In this document: positions 33,499-46,178 of the stretch, one piece after another
How the letters are laid out: the number at the start of each line of letters is the position of its first letter
Numbering within the stretch: the stretch's first letter is position 1
DNA from: Glycine soja
Taxonomy: Eukaryota > Streptophyta > Magnoliopsida > Fabales > Fabaceae
Assembly: GCF_004193775.1 (NCBI RefSeq)
Contig: NC_041003.1
Coordinates: forward strand, 24,172,685-24,236,684
Direction: 5' to 3'
DNA: 64,000 nt
Program-made: the position numbers and the translations under genes
Notes under the pieces: generated by a model
The model's database searches: none
What the model was told of the DNA's origin: nothing
What the model saw: the letters and a program-made list of their open reading frames with translations, nothing else

Positions 33499-35183
33499 TT
33501 GTAGAAGCAAGCTTCATGATGAATCAAGATTGATTCAAAGAAGTTTTGATGATAACAAAGGTGATGACAAAAAGCTCAAAGGTCAAGAACACTTCATGAT
33601 AACAAAGATGAAGATCTCAAGAATCAAAGAATGAGTTCAAGATTGAATCAAGAACACTTCAAGGTTCAAGAGGAAATTTGATTTCAAAAATCAAGAATCA
33701 AGTTCCAAGATTCAAGCTTCCAAGAATCAAGATCAAGATTCAAGACTCAAGATTCAAGAAACAAGAGAAGACTTAATGAAGATAAGTATGAAAAAGTTTT
33801 TTTCAACCACTGAGTAGCACATGAATTTTTCTCAAAGCCTTTTTACCAAAGAGTTTTTACTCTTTGGTAATCGATTACCAGATTATTGTAATCAATTACC
33901 AGTAGCAGAATGGTTTTCAAAAAGCTTTCAACTAAATTTACAACATTTCAATTGATTTCAAAATGTTGTAATCGATTACAATGTTTTGGTAATCGATTAC
34001 CAGTGTGCTTGAGCGTTGAAATTCAAATTCAAATGTGAAGAGTCACATCCTTTCACAAAAAAGATTTGTGTAATCGATTACACTGATTTGGTAATCGATT
34101 ACCAATGATAGTTTCTGAACAAATCAAAAGATGTAACACTTCAAATAGTTTTTGACTTTTTCAAATTGGTTTTAAGTTTTTCTAAAGGTCATAACTCTTC
34201 TAATGGTTCTCTTGACCAGACATGAAGAGTCTATAAAAACAATGTTTTGTTTTGCATTTCATACATCTATCTTTTCCAATTCATTCTTTACACAAGCAAT
34301 TTTTCCACATTCATTTCTGAGTCTCTTTGAACTTTTTCTTCTTCTTCCTTTTGCCAAAAGCTTTCCAAAGTTTTCTAGTTTTCCAAACCTTGAAAACTTG
34401 TGCTATTCATTCTTTTCATCCCTTCTTCCTTTGCCAAAAAGAATTTGCCAAGGACTAACCGCCTGAATTCTTTTTGTGTCCATCTTCTCCCTTTTCCAAA
34501 AGAACAAAGGACTAACCATCTGAATTCTTTTGTGTCTCCCTTCTCCCTTGTCAAAGAATTCAAAACAACACAGTCTGAGAATTCTTTTGATTCTTCCCTT
34601 TCCCATATAAAAAAGATTTCAAAGGGCTAACCGCCTGAGAATTCTTTTGTATCCCCATTGACAAAGTTTCAAAGGTTTAACCGCCTGAGAACTTTGTCTT
34701 AACACATTGGAGGTTACATCCTTTATGGTACAAGTAGAGGGTACATCTACTTGGGTTTGATTGAGAACAAGAGAGGGTACATCTCTTGTGGATCAGTTCT
34801 AGTGGAGGGTACATCCACTAGGTTGTTCAAAGAGAACAAGGGAGGGTACATCCCTTGTGGATCTTTGCTTGTAAAAGGATTTTTACAAGGTTGGAAAAGA
34901 AATCTCAAGGACCGTAGGTCATTTGGGGACTGGATGTAGGCACGGGTTGTTGCCGAACCAGTATAAAAACTCTTGTGTGTTTGTCTCCTTCTTCCCTACT
35001 CTTTTAATTTCCGCTGTGCATTTTAATTCCCACTTTTACTTTTGGTTAAGTTTCTGTTCTACTCTTTATTTACTTAACAACATAATAAAAGCCTTAGAAG
35101 AGTCAATTTTTAATTAGTAAAGTTTTAGGAATAATTAATTCAACCCCCCCTTCTTAATTATTCTGAGGCCACTTGATCCAACA
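33499..35183 (+). repeat. 3' LTR of the gag-deleted Sirevirus (1685 bp)
   Basis: It is similar to 28201-29856 but diverged by substitutions and indels. It has five TAATCGATTA palindromes against four, and one GGGTACATC unit fewer. The divergence makes this insertion clearly older than the one at 53646. Confidence 0.92.
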
Positions 35184-36134
35184 CCCAAAACCTCCCCTAA
35201 GTTTCCAAGAACGAAGGCACTCATGGGATTTGTGTTTTTTCAGCCCTAAGTCACCATTGTTTGAATTTTTGGTTCCATTTGGCCTTATTGCTCACTCCAT
35301 ACAAGTTAGTACACCATCCTTTGGTTCTCTAAATTCTATGTATTTGCTCAAATCCATGAAGCAATTTTTCCTTGAATTTGTGCTTGTCTTGTTGAATTGG
35401 GGGGTTGTAAGGGATGGCCTTAGGCCTATGGTGCGTTCTAGAGTAATTGAGCATAATTTTGTAAATATTGTTTATGGAACTGACTTGGGCATAGGTGGCT
35501 GCCATTGTTGAGTTTAGGGACAACTTGTAGAAACTAGGATAGGTGCCCAAATATGTGCTTAGGCCTAGAGACCCAAGCTTTGTTTTTTTTTAATGAAAGA
35601 GAGCATGGAAATGAGAGCACATTGGTAAGGTTTCCCCTTTTAGGCCAGCATTTGATGAAGGCTGCACCTTGATGTTCTTTGCGCCTAGATGATGTGGATA
35701 TGTTGGTCATAAAGTAGGTAGCAAGAGGCAAATAAAACGTAAGTGTATTGGGTAGGTAGCCAAATACCTTGCCAATTTGCATATGTGTTAATTTAGGTAG
35801 CAAAAATACCTTGCCATTTTGTGTGTTAATGTAGGTAGCCAAATACCTTGCCAATTTGCATATGTGTTAATGTAGGTAGCAAAAATACCTTGCCATTTTG
35901 TGTGTTAATGTAGGTAGCAAAAATACCTTTCCAATTTATGTGTTAATGTAGGTAGCAAAAATACCTTGCCATTTGTATGTTGATGTAGGTAGCAAAAATA
36001 CCTTCCCAATTTGTATGTTAATGTAGGTAGCAAAAATACCTCGCCAATTTGTATATTGAGGTAGCCTAACAAATATGTACGTATGTTCGTAAAATGTTTT
36101 TCCTCAAGAAGAGTGTGTATAAATATATGTGCAT
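35184..36134 (+). other. Second Tat copy: accessory-ORF leader region
   Basis: It aligns in part with the leader intron at 22546-23586 (shared GAAGGCCTTAGGCCTATG-like and GGGATGGCCTTAGGCCTATG). It contains the repeat array at 35752-36062. No gene is seen. Confidence 0.55.
35752..36062 (+). repeat. Tandem repeat, about 40-bp unit, about eight copies
   Basis: The unit is TAATGTAGGTAGCAAAAATA - CCTTGCCAATTTGTATGT with variants. The core is shared with 14277-14600. Confidence 0.9.
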
Positions 36135-36914
36135 CCTAGAGAAAGACTAGTCTAGCTGAGGAACATCAGCAACGCTTTGAAACCATTAAGGGATGGCCAT
36201 TCCTCAGAGAAAGACTAGTCTAGCTGAGGGACGATGGGTTTCCTGACTTTCAGGGAGAGATAGCCCTGCAGGCACTGGGCATCGCTTGTGACACCCATGG
36301 CTAAATTCGCTCTGGAGATAGTCATGGATTTCTATGCTAATGCCTAACCTACCGAGGAGGGGGTCTAAGATATGCGCTCCTGGGTGAGGGGCCAGTGGAT
36401 TCCTTTTGATGGAGATGCCCTTAGTCTATTCCCGGGACACCCACTGATCTTGGGAGAAGGCCAGCAATGCGAGTATAGCCAGAGGAGGATTCAGGCCTTT
36501 GGCTTTGATGAGGAGGCTATCGCCCAACTGCTATGCATACTGGGGCAAGACTTCACCCAGACCGCCGCAGGTAGATAGATGCAGATCATGCGCACCAGCA
36601 TGACCACCCTCACACAGGTATGGATGACATTGCTACTTAGCAACATCCTGCCTAGCGACCACAACTCTGACCTCCCCCTGCCGAAGTGTCAGTTGGTTTA
36701 TGCCACTCTGACATAGGTGAGTGTGCACGTGGCCCAACTCATATCTAACGCTATTTATCAGTTTGCAAGGATTGCACCTACGAGACACCCTATGGACCTG
36801 GAGAAGTCCAACAGGGCCCTAAGGTTTCCCGCTTTGATTACAGGCCTTTGTCAGTTCTGCAGAGTGCCCGGCGCCCCCAGCAAGGTCATCCGACCGCCTA
36901 TTAACAGAGCCTTC
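36135..36914 (+). pseudogene. Accessory ORF of the second Tat copy, first part
   Basis: It is homologous to 23680-24440. Traces include EHQQRFETIKGWPFLRE, MRSWVRGQWIPFDGDALS, EEAIAQLLCILGQDFTQT and RALRFPALITGLCQF. The N-terminal basic part is missing. A short segment (AGAGAAAGACTAGTCTAGCTGAGG) is duplicated around 36140-36230. Several stops interrupt it. The reading frame is cut at 36914 by a solo LTR and resumes at 38075 and 40077. Confidence 0.75.
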
Positions 36915-38069
36915 TGATCGAGGCCGTACCCGAATCAAATAAACATTAAAATGCAGTAACTAGGAAGTGATCCTAGGTCATTTCCCAACGAGCAATGATA
37001 AACCAAATGTTCATAATATACTTGCAGTAACAGTAACAATGGGGGGGGGGTTGTTTGTTGTGTGAATTAAAGAACAAGCAAACTGGAATAAGAAATTAAT
37101 AATAGTAAAAACATGTTGTTTCCTCTGATTCAGAAGCCAATCTCTTGTCCTAGGTTATGAAGAATTCGTCCTTAACAGTTAACCACTTAATCCGACCCTA
37201 TTTTAATTTACTAAGCGAAAATCAATTTAGGACTGTCAATATGTGATTAAGCAACACATACACCAATTAACCCCTTGTTCATTAAGCACGAATGCAATTT
37301 AAGCACAGAGGCAATTAATCGAACACGAAGCATGCACAGATTAACAGAACGCATGTGGGTTAATTGGTGAAGGGAAAACTGCCAGGAAGCTACATTATAA
37401 ACAGAACCTCGAAGAGAGTTAAGCTTCGTCCTCAGAAGGAAACAACACTAGAAATTTAGCCTTCCATAATTTCAACCAAAAACAGAAAACGCAATTGAAG
37501 CTAAAGGCAAAAACGTAAATGAAACTGGAAATAGAAACGAGAATGAAACTAAAGCATAAACGTAAATGAAACTAAAGGCAGAAGAAGAAATAAAAACAAA
37601 ATTGCAATTAGAAGAAGAGAATGGAAAAGTGCATCACGTGAACAGTAACAATAAGCTGCAAAAAACGTAAAACCCTAAACCCTATGCTCTGAATAATAGC
37701 CTAACAGAATAGCCCCTTTACACGAATCCCAATGCTACTATTTATAAGGGTCACTCAGAGTCACTGGGCCCTATTACAATATTCTGGCCCAAAACGAAAT
37801 AAACAGTGGACAACATAAAATAAAATTGCAATCTCCTAATTAAAAATTAACTAAGGTAAACGTTGCTTTATTTGCCCTCTTTAAGTCCACGACCAAAATC
37901 CGGATTAAGCCTAATGCTTCATTAATTCCTGAAATTAGATTGAAAACATCAAATTAGCTTAATGAGCCCAAGTAATAAAACTTCCTAATTAATTTGACAA
38001 TTAAGACTAATCAGTATTTAAAATGGTGCAAAAAGGGGTTAAGAAATTGGAGAAGATAATGGCACATCA
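36915..38069 (-). mobile_element. Solo LTR of an unidentified family (1155 bp)
   Basis: It begins TGATCGAGGCC, ends GGCACATCA, and is flanked by CCTTC at 36910-36914 and 38070-38074. The host frame is restored by removing it. A TATA box on the minus strand (CTTATAAATAG, reverse of 37738-37748) suggests minus orientation. It contains a run of ten G near 37042. It has no coding sequence. The family is not recognised. Confidence 0.8.
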
Positions 38070-38074
38070 CCTTC

Positions 38075-38233
38075 ATCGAGAAATACTGCACCCCAGGCAA
38101 GCGCAGGGCCAAGCGTCGCAGCAGCTAGAGGAGGACCAACAACAAGCTGAAGATGCGCCACCCCCGCCACAAGAGGAGGTACCGTCTCTGAGGTCCATCT
38201 CCAATCGCCTACAGAGCATAGAACTCCAGATGC
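38075..38233 (+). pseudogene. Accessory ORF of the second Tat copy, middle part
   Basis: It continues FIEKYC-type sequence after the solo LTR. It then has a Pro/Gln-rich linker (PPPPQEEVP) and a helix, SLRSISNRLQSIELQMHR, that looks like a coiled coil. A coiled coil is also at the C-terminus of the copia accessory protein. It is cut at 38238 by the next solo LTR. Confidence 0.7.
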
Positions 38234-38238
38234 ACAGG

Positions 38239-40071
38239 TGTCATACCTTAATTTCGTCCGGGGACCATCTGTTTGGTGGGATGTGACCTTCGCTTGACCA
38301 CTTTGAGGTACTTGGACACCCATCGTTAGGCAATCCGTCAAGTTCCGCGACTTGTCGGGAGTTGAAAAGAAGTGTTAATGCGCAATCCGTAAAGTTTCGT
38401 AACATTCTGGAAGCCAAAGAGGGGACGATTGCATAATCCGTAAGGTTTTGTGACATTACGGAAAGAAAACAAGTATCGTTTGGTAACGTTACGGAAAAAG
38501 AATCAGCAAAAAAAGGGGCAGAGGGGGTGTATTTAGTAAACAGGGGTGTGCAAATAGCAATCAAGCCCACTTGGGCCTTCCAGGATGTTCCATCAGAAGG
38601 CGGTGCCTTCTGGTGGAAGCAACCCAGCTCGCCTGGGCGAGCTGGGCGGCAACCACCTCCCTCTTTTCCCCTATAAATAGGGGAAGGAGGGCAGAACAAA
38701 TTCGTTCAACCCTCCTGGTATCTGAGAATCACTTAAAATTAGTGAGAAAAATTGTTTCCGTGAAGAAAATCCAAGCCGAGGCGCTTTCGTAACGCTTCCG
38801 AGACGTTGCCATGGGTGATTTCGCAAAGGTTTTCCACCGTTCTTCATCGTTCTTCGTCGTTCTTCGGTCTTCAATCGGTAAGTTCCCGAAATCGAACCTT
38901 TCAATTCATTCTATGTACCCTTAGTGGTCTCCACTTGTTTTGCGTGCTTTTATTTTTATTTCATTTGCTTTCCGTACCCCCTTTTGACATGCTTTAGTCA
39001 TTTATTTAAGTCGCTTTCTCGCCTAATAAAAAAATAAAATAAATTTTCACCGATCATTTGAGTTGTAACATCTTTTAATTTCTGTTAGAATAAAATCCGG
39101 TCGATCTTTCATGCTGTAACCACGTTTAAAACCAAAAAGAGGCAAAATAATAATATAATAATCAATAAATATCTTTAAATAAAATAATAAAAAAAAAATC
39201 AATCGGACGTTTTTCTTTGGGATTTTCTTTCTTAATCGAATTGACTAATAACCGAAGTGAAACTAAGGCTAAAATCAATTCATAAACCAAGCTTTTGTCA
39301 TCACCTAAAAAACCATTTTTAAGGTCCAACGCCTTGAAATGGTCCTTTTCGCTTTTATTGGTCAAACGTGGATTTTAAAGACCTAAAACCAACACATAAG
39401 CTTTGTCACCTCTTTCAAAAAAACAAGAGATCATTAATGGCCCAACGCCTTAACGTTTCTCTCCTTTCAAAAACAAAGAGATCGTTATGGTCCAATGTCT
39501 TAATGTTTCTCTCCTTTCAAAAACCAAGAGATCGTTAATGGTCCAACGCCTTAACGTTTCTCTCCTTTCAAAATCAAAAGATCATTTAATGGTCCAACAC
39601 CTTAAATGACCTTTGTTGAAATTAAAATCTATCTTTCAAAAAAAGGATAAAAACAACTTAACCAACGTTCAGTTCTCAAAGAACTACGTAAGTCTGATTT
39701 CCTTATCACAATTAAGGAATACGTAGGAGCAAAGGAAACACCCTTGTCGACCACAAAAAGATAAAAAATACAAAAGGCATAAAAAGACATAAAAAACGTA
39801 AAGGGAAAATAAAATAAATTGAAGTCATATTTGGACACTTGATTAAAGGCTGTCGTCCCTTGTGACGGACGCGTGGGGTGCTAATACCTTCCCCATGCGT
39901 AAATACAACTCCCAAACCTTTCACACTTAAAGTTCGTAGACAACACCTTTTCCGGTTTTTCCGACGTTTTCCTCGAATAAACATTGGTGGCGACTCCGCG
40001 CATTTTCCTCCCATGGAAGATGCACCCGTTAGCCCCCGCGTCGCCCTCCCACCGAAGGGTAGGTTGCGACA
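38239..40071 (+). mobile_element. Ogre-type solo LTR (1833 bp)
   Basis: It begins TGTCATACC, ends GGTTGCGACA, and is flanked by ACAGG (38234-38238 and 40072-40076). It is related to the 2.3-kb LTRs but shorter, with TATA at 38672, the palindrome at 38636-38653 and the donor-like GGTAAGTT at 38877. No internal sequence follows. Confidence 0.93.
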
Positions 40072-40076
40072 ACAGG

Positions 40077-40344
40077 TATATGCGTCGCATGACTAGCCAG
40101 TAGGTGGCTAATCATAGAGGGCAGAGGCAGCTGAACGAGACGTTCTACCGTTACAACATGCACCAGTAGAACCAGGACCCCAATCCTTTCCCTTGGCCTA
40201 CTCTGAGCAGTTCGAGGCCACGGTGGCCTAGCCTGGGGATGAGACCGATTTTGAGATGCGGGCGGGGCCTACGAGGACCTCTGGAGGTGGAGACAAAGCC
40301 CAGGAGGATGAGGACATGGCTGACATGTTGGACTTCCTCTTGTG
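40077..40344 (+). pseudogene. Accessory ORF of the second Tat copy, last part
   Basis: It matches about 24560-24837: a segment around a tetrad of Gln/Arg-rich helix, FPWPTLSSSRPRWP-like sequence and an acidic end, EDEDMADMLDFLL, comparable with EDKEMTDLLDFLG. Stop codons are present (for example near 40093 and 40168). Confidence 0.7.
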
Positions 40345-42090
40345 AGGAGTCAGAGCTATACGACTGGGTCGCCAAATTTGTGATTTGTTTTCATTTTGAC
40401 ATTATTGCTTTCGGTTATTTTGTTATTTCCATTGTGATTTGACATTATTGTTTTCGGTTATTTTGTTATTTTCATTGTGATTTGACATTATCTGCTTCCA
40501 GTTATCATGTCCATTATGATAGAACTGAACATGTCGTTATCGCTTTTAGTTATCTGTTACTCATTGTGAGTATTTTTACCGCTTCTAGCATATTGTCGTA
40601 CATACTTCGCGATGGTTTGTCTGAAATTCCATAAATAGAGGTCCTGTGTACTTTCGTTCGCACGCCTTTTTGATAAATTATGATCTCGGATACCAACTGT
40701 GCCCGGATTGCGAACTGTTTCTAATCTTTTGCTTGAGGAAAATTGATTGAAAGAAATAGCTAAGAAGAAAAAGCGAAAAAAATAGTTATTCAGCTAAATA
40801 AAAAGCCAACACACTTTTGAAAAAGAAATAACTGTCAGCTTTTCTTTGGAAAAATTCACGGTCATAACACAAGTGGATTTTGAAAAAAAAAGGTGTGTAC
40901 ACTAGAAGGGTGAATGCTGTGAAAGTTTTCCCGAATGCCTAAATGGACTCGGATCTATGCATAAATTGACAAAAGAGCATCTTTTGGAAACACTGGGTTG
41001 ATTTTAAATAGGGAAAATGAACCCTAAGCCTTAGTGTTACATGGCCACAAAACTTGATGTTTGAGTGTCCACATAGGTGCATGCATGATCAGTTTTGCAT
41101 AAATTTCTATATCATCATTGTTATATGCGTGTCATGAATATAATGTGGGGCATTCCCTTATCTTTGAACTGCATGCCAAGCAAATACCCTGACATACGCC
41201 ATGTCTTGCCTTCAGCAAGCCCTTTTAGCCAAAACTCCAACTCTTCGGCCATAAACCTTGACCCAGGATAGGAATTTTTACCCTCACCCTCGGAAGAAAG
41301 AACAGAAAGATCTCCCAAAAAAAGAAGTTTCATTTACTGTTAAGTTGTGAATATGCTTCAAAAAGCAAAAGAAAGAGAGAAAATCCCCGATCAAAGATTG
41401 GAGGAAAGCAAAACAAAAAGGGAAAATCCCTGATCAAAGATTGGAGGAAAGCAAGAAAAAGAAAAAAAAATTCTCGATCAAAGATCGGAAGAAAACAAAA
41501 GAGAAATATACAGAAAGGTCATTGGACCGGACAATGTCTAAATAATGTACAGAGTTGTCACAAGTAAGAAAGAAAAGAAAAGAAACCATGATTTGAAACA
41601 CATGAAGCTCCCCTTCTTGGTTACCAACCAAATCTTTGTGCCCGCACCTCTTTCACGCCGCACTAAACAAAAAACAAACAGAAAAGAAAAAGGCCGAAAC
41701 ACCGAAAGCCAAACTTCCCACCAAACACACCATTCCCAAAAAATTCCTATTGATCCATGATTATGCATGTTATCTTTGATTTGATGGGAAATGATTTGCA
41801 AAGTCAAGTCATGACATATCTATGGTTCGGAATTAGGATAAAACACTTACCTGTGTGAGATTTATGCACTTTGAGCAGTTTTCCTCTATTTCAGTTGGAC
41901 CCAGTGTTTCTTCTAAATGATCATTTAGAAATGCTAATATCCTAAATCTTATTAGTGGTTATGAGAAAATTTTATCAGCATGCTTCCTTTCCCCAATTGA
42001 CACATTGTTTTTCTTCAAAAATACATGTTGCTCTGATTGGTTTGAAGGTTTGTTTCTTTGCTAAATGAGTTCGCATTTTAGTGAAAGAAC
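40345..42090 (+). other. 3' region of the second Tat copy
   Basis: It aligns with 14601-16016 of the non-autonomous element. A short TTTGACATTATTG... duplication lies at 40390-40490. No gene is supported. Confidence 0.6.
41365..41500 (+). repeat. Purine-rich tandem repeat, about 46-bp unit, three copies
   Basis: The unit holds AATCCCCGATCAAAGATTGG followed by AGGAAAGCAA. It is the counterpart of 15165-15355. Confidence 0.85.
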
Positions 42091-42715
42091 ACTGAGACTA
42101 CTTTAGTCTCCATATCGTCATCCAGAGACAATCAAGCCGATGACACGTAAAGACCAACATGGTCATCTGCACCCTTTGTCGAAGACTCAATGTCTATCGA
42201 CCGAGACTACTTTAGTCTCTATATCGTCATCCAAAGACAATCAAGTCCGATGACACGCAGAGACCAACATGGTCCTTAGCACCCTTTGTTGAAGACTCAA
42301 TGTCTATAGACCGAGACTACTTTAGTCTCTCCTTCGTCATCCAGAGATGATCAGGTCCGATGACACGCAAAGACTAATATGGTCCTTTGAACCCTTTGTC
42401 AAAGACTCAATGTCTATTGACCGAGACTACTTTAGTCTCCCCTTCGTCATCCAGAGACGATCAGGTCCGATGACACACAAAGAGCAATATGGTGATCTGC
42501 TCATTTTGTCGAAGGCTCAATGTCTATCGACAGAGACTACTTTAATCTCCTTTTTGCCATCCAGAGACATGCAAGTCCGATGGAACACAGAGACAAATTA
42601 TGGTCATCCGCCGCCTTTGATATCTAGAGACAATCAAGTCCGATAGCATGTAGAGAAGAATATGGTCATCTGCCCCCTTTGGTCGAAGACACAATGTCTT
42701 TCGACTGAGACTATT
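42091..42715 (+). repeat. 110-bp tandem array, five units
   Basis: Units begin GAGACTACTTTAGTCTCC (a palindrome) at 42092, 42203, 42313, 42423 and 42533. They contain CGTCATCCAGAGAC...GATGACACGCA and end GACTCAATGTCTATCGAC. The CATCCAGAG...GATGA core is shared with the 127-bp array at 16395. Confidence 0.92.
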
Positions 42716-42719
42716 ACAG

Positions 42720-43432
42720 TCAACCTAATTCTTGCTTAGGCCGCATTTTTGGGTTTTCAACCTATCGGGTGAGAAATTTTGATTTGCCCCTAGGTTCGCT
42801 TGAGGCTCATGCACAGTGCCTCTCATTACCCCAATGTAGTGCTTTGAGGTATTGATTGCGGTCGGTCATTTTTGCAGAGGAAAATGCAAGGGTCATGCAT
42901 GAACATGAGAATAAAAGGTATGCACTTTGTAGAACAAAAAAAAGCATGTTGAATGTAGATGCATGATGATGCAATGACTCATGCAAAAATGTGATGCTTG
43001 AATATGATAAATGACAAATGTAGGAATGATATGTTCATTACGATGTCATGAAGAGATGCATGATGCAATCAAGGAATATGCCATAGCGAGTTTTCTATGT
43101 GCCCCTAATTGAGTAATCTAATGGAAAAGATCCAAAAGTCCCCTCCTAGTGACAATTCCCAAGTTTGGTTTCATGTAACCTTACTGGCTTCTAGAGATAT
43201 CATCCTCTTAGGTAATACATTGTGGTGATAGGGACTATCAGTGACAATGTATCACTAAAAGAGGAAAACTCTAGATGAGGCTTCACTATCATCGAGCAAG
43301 TCGGAGACTTAGCATGATCACAGACTCGCCTCCACTTCCTATGTTCCCATGGACCCGGGTATAGGGCCCTTTTTCAACTAACCGTGTGTGTAAAAAGTGT
43401 TGGTGTTTCTGTGCATCAAATGAATAAATATT
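42720..43432 (-). mobile_element. Inverted fragment of an Ogre-like leader/internal region
   Basis: Read on the minus strand it matches the leader near 4720-5050 and 46330-46620 (for example AAAAAGGGCCCTATACCCGG and GATCATGCTAAGTCTCC) and then the 11280-11470 repeat. Its orientation is opposite to both flanks. Confidence 0.75.
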
Positions 43433-43800
43433 TGTCATACCCTAGTTTTGTCGGGGGACAATTGTTTATCGACATACGACTTTCGTTCGACTACAAAATG
43501 GGAGTGCATTTAGCAAAGTGGGGGTGTGTAAATAGACTATTACACCCTAATTTCATTTCGGGACAGTTGTTGATCGCTTCGGAAGGCTAAACACCTATTT
43601 CCCTAGAATCTGAAAAGTTTCGGGAGTTTTCAGAAAGAAATCGGCAGAAAAACACAAAAAAGGGTGTATTTAGTAAAATTGGAGTGCAAATAGAAAATTT
43701 CAAATCTGGGCCCATCTAGAGGATTCTGGACCTTTTCTTTCTTCCTGGCTAAGCAAACTCCACGTTTTGTTGAAAAATGGTTTCCGGGACTTCCGTAATG
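43433..43800 (+). mobile_element. Truncated Ogre-type LTR fragments
   Basis: TGTCATACCCTAGTTTTGTC at 43434 and TATTACACCCTAATTTCATT near 43533 are two LTR-start-like segments in tandem. They are followed by the AAAGGGTGTATTTAGTAAA and TTCCGTAATGCTTCCGTAAA motifs seen at 2640-2820. No LTR end is present. Confidence 0.65.
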
Positions 43801-44502
43801 CTTCCGTAAAATTTCTGAAAACCTTGGGTAATGATGCAATCCTCCCTAGGAAGGGACCAATCACTAGAGGCATGAGCAAGAGGCTCGAAGAGGATTGGAC
43901 TAGAGCTGCTGAAGAAGGCCCTAGGGTTCTCATGAACCTCAGGGTAGACTTCTGAGCCCATGGGCCAAGTTTGGGTCCAATTCTCTTTGTACAAGTTAGA
44001 CTAGGATGTCATTATATTTGATCCATGTATTTAGGGCTCCATATTGTAGGTAGGGTACCCTAGAAATATAGGATTTTTCAGCCCTTGTATTTTAGGGCAC
44101 CTACACTAGTTTTTGTATTAGGGGTAGTTTTGTAATTTCACATGCACTAAGTGAATATTTGATGTGTGTGGTTGGAAATAAATTTAATTGAATTGGTAGA
44201 AGCCCAATCCAATTAAATTTTAGAGGGGGAGGTGAGCATTTGCTTACTACACCCCATTGCCACATCATATAGTCACACTTTGTGCATGTCCTTCATGCTT
44301 TACATGCCTCATGACACCTAAACACACTTAGTGGAGAATCTTGAAATTGATCTTGGATTAGTGGGCTGAAACATAACTAAAATTCACTAATCATAATTAG
44401 TGAAATTTTGGCTCCAAAGTTTGGCTCCACAAATTCAATTTCAAATTCAAGTGAAATTTGAATTGAAATTCAAATTTCCTTCCAATTTTTTGTGACACTT
44501 AG
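43801..44502 (+). mobile_element. 3' fragment of another retrotransposon (polyprotein end and following DNA)
   Basis: About 42 codons (about 43830-43955) read LPRKGPITRGMSKRLEEDW and end LRVDF with TGA. This resembles the extreme C-terminus of some gypsy polyproteins, where a GPITR.R.K motif is common. The following 550 bp are AT-rich and non-coding. The family is unknown. Confidence 0.5.
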
Positions 44503-46158
44503 TGTCATACCCTAATTTCATTCGGGGACTATCCGTTGTTGGGATGCGACCCTCGTTTGACCACTTTGAGGTATTTGGCACCCAACGTTAGGCAATTTGT
44601 GAAGTTCCGAGACATGCTGGAAGCCAAAAGAAAAGCGTTGTAGCAGAATCCGTGAAGTTCCGTGACATGCCAAAAATTAAAAGGAAGTGTTAGTGCACAA
44701 TCCGTAAAGTTCCGTAACGTTCCGGAAGGCAAAAAAGGGATGATTAAGTTATCCGTAAGGTTCCGCAACATTACGGAAAGAAAACAAGTATCGTTACGAA
44801 ATTCATAAGTTTCCATAACTTTACGGAAAAAGAATCACCAAAAAAAGGGGCAGGGGTGTATTTAGTAAAAATGGGGGTTCAAATAGCAACCAAACCCACT
44901 TGGGCCTTGCAAGATGTTCCTCCAGAAGGCGGTTGCTTTTGGATGAAGCAACCTAGCTCTCCTGGGCGAGCTGGGTGGCAAGCATCTCCTTCCTTTTCCT
45001 ATAAATAGGGGAAAGAGGGAAGAACAAAAATGTTCAACCCTCCTGGTATCTGAGATTCACTTAAAATTAGTGAGAAAAATTGTTTCCATGAAGAAAATCC
45101 AAGCCGAGGCGCTTCCGTAACGTTTCCGTGCGTGATTTCGTGAAGATTTTCAACCGTTTTTCGACTTTCTTTGTTCGTTCTTCGTCGTTCTTCGGTCTTC
45201 AACCGGTAAGTTCCCAAAATCAAACTTTTCAATTCATTATATGTACCCTTAGTGGTCCTCGTTTGTTTTCACGTGCTTTTATTTTCATTTCATTTACTTT
45301 TTGTACCCCTTTTGACGTGCTTTAGTCATTTACTTAAGTCATTTTCTCGCCTAATCAAAAAATAAAATAAATTTCCACCGATTATTTGATTTGTAATATC
45401 CGTTAATTTCTGTTAAAATGAAATCCGACCGTTCAGTCATGCCGTAACCACGTTGGAAACCAAAAAGAGGGAAAATAATAATATAATAATCAAAAAATAT
45501 TTTTTAGTAAAATAAACCAAAAAAATCAATCAGACGTTTCTCTTTGGGATTTCTCTTTCTTAATTGAATTGACTAATAACTAAAGTGAAACTAAGGCTAA
45601 AATCAACTTGAAAAGTCAAGCTCGTCCACAAAAAAAATCACTAAAAAGGATTTTAAGGTTCGATACCTCAGTTTTTCTCACCAAGTAAAAATGGGTCATT
45701 TTAAGGTCCAACGCCTTAAAAGGACCCCCTTCCAAGTAAAAAGAATCGCTTGATTTCTCCTTTAAAAAGAACTACGTAGGTCTGATTTTCTCATCACAAT
45801 TGAGGAATACGTAGGAGCAAAGGGAAACGCCTTTGTCGACCACAAAAAGATAAAAACATAAAAAGGCATAAAAAGACATAAGAACGTAAAAAGGGAAAAG
45901 AATATAAATTGAAGTCATATTTGCATATTTGATTAAAGGCTGCCGTCTCTTGTGATGGACGCGTGGGGTGATAATACCTTCCCCGTGCGTAAATACAACT
46001 CCCGAACCTTCCACTTAAAATTCGTAGACCACATCTTTTCCGATTTTTCCGACGTTTTCCTCAAATAAACATTGGTGGCGACTCCGTGCGTATTCCTTTC
46101 TTGGGACACGCACCCGCGAGTCACGCGTCGCCCTCCCACCGAAGGGTAGGTTGTGACA
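44503..46158 (+). repeat. 5' LTR of the Ogre-like element (1656 bp)
   Basis: It begins TGTCATACCC and ends GGTTGTGACA, followed by a PBS. The palindrome copy at 44955-44972 has one mismatch, TATAAATA is at 45000 and a donor-like GGTAAGTT is at 45205. Confidence 0.9.
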
Positions 46159-46160
46159 GT

Positions 46161-46178
46161 TGGCGATCCACTGGGGAC
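46161..46178 (+). other. Primer binding site
   Basis: TGGCGATCCACTGGGGAC matches the site at 4588 except for one missing base. Confidence 0.7.

Larger units (their letters stand above)
28201..35183 (+). mobile_element. Sirevirus-like Ty1/copia element, gag-deleted, 6983 bp
   Basis: LTRs at 28201-29856 and 33499-35183 start TGTAGAAGCAAGC and end GATCCAACA, with CCCAA repeated on both sides (28196-28200, 35184-35188). A PBS of initiator-Met type, a pol pseudogene and three GGGGGAGA tracts before the 3' LTR support Sirevirus membership. Nearly all of gag is missing and there is no ORF between pol and the 3' LTR. It sits in the second Tat copy. Confidence 0.92.
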
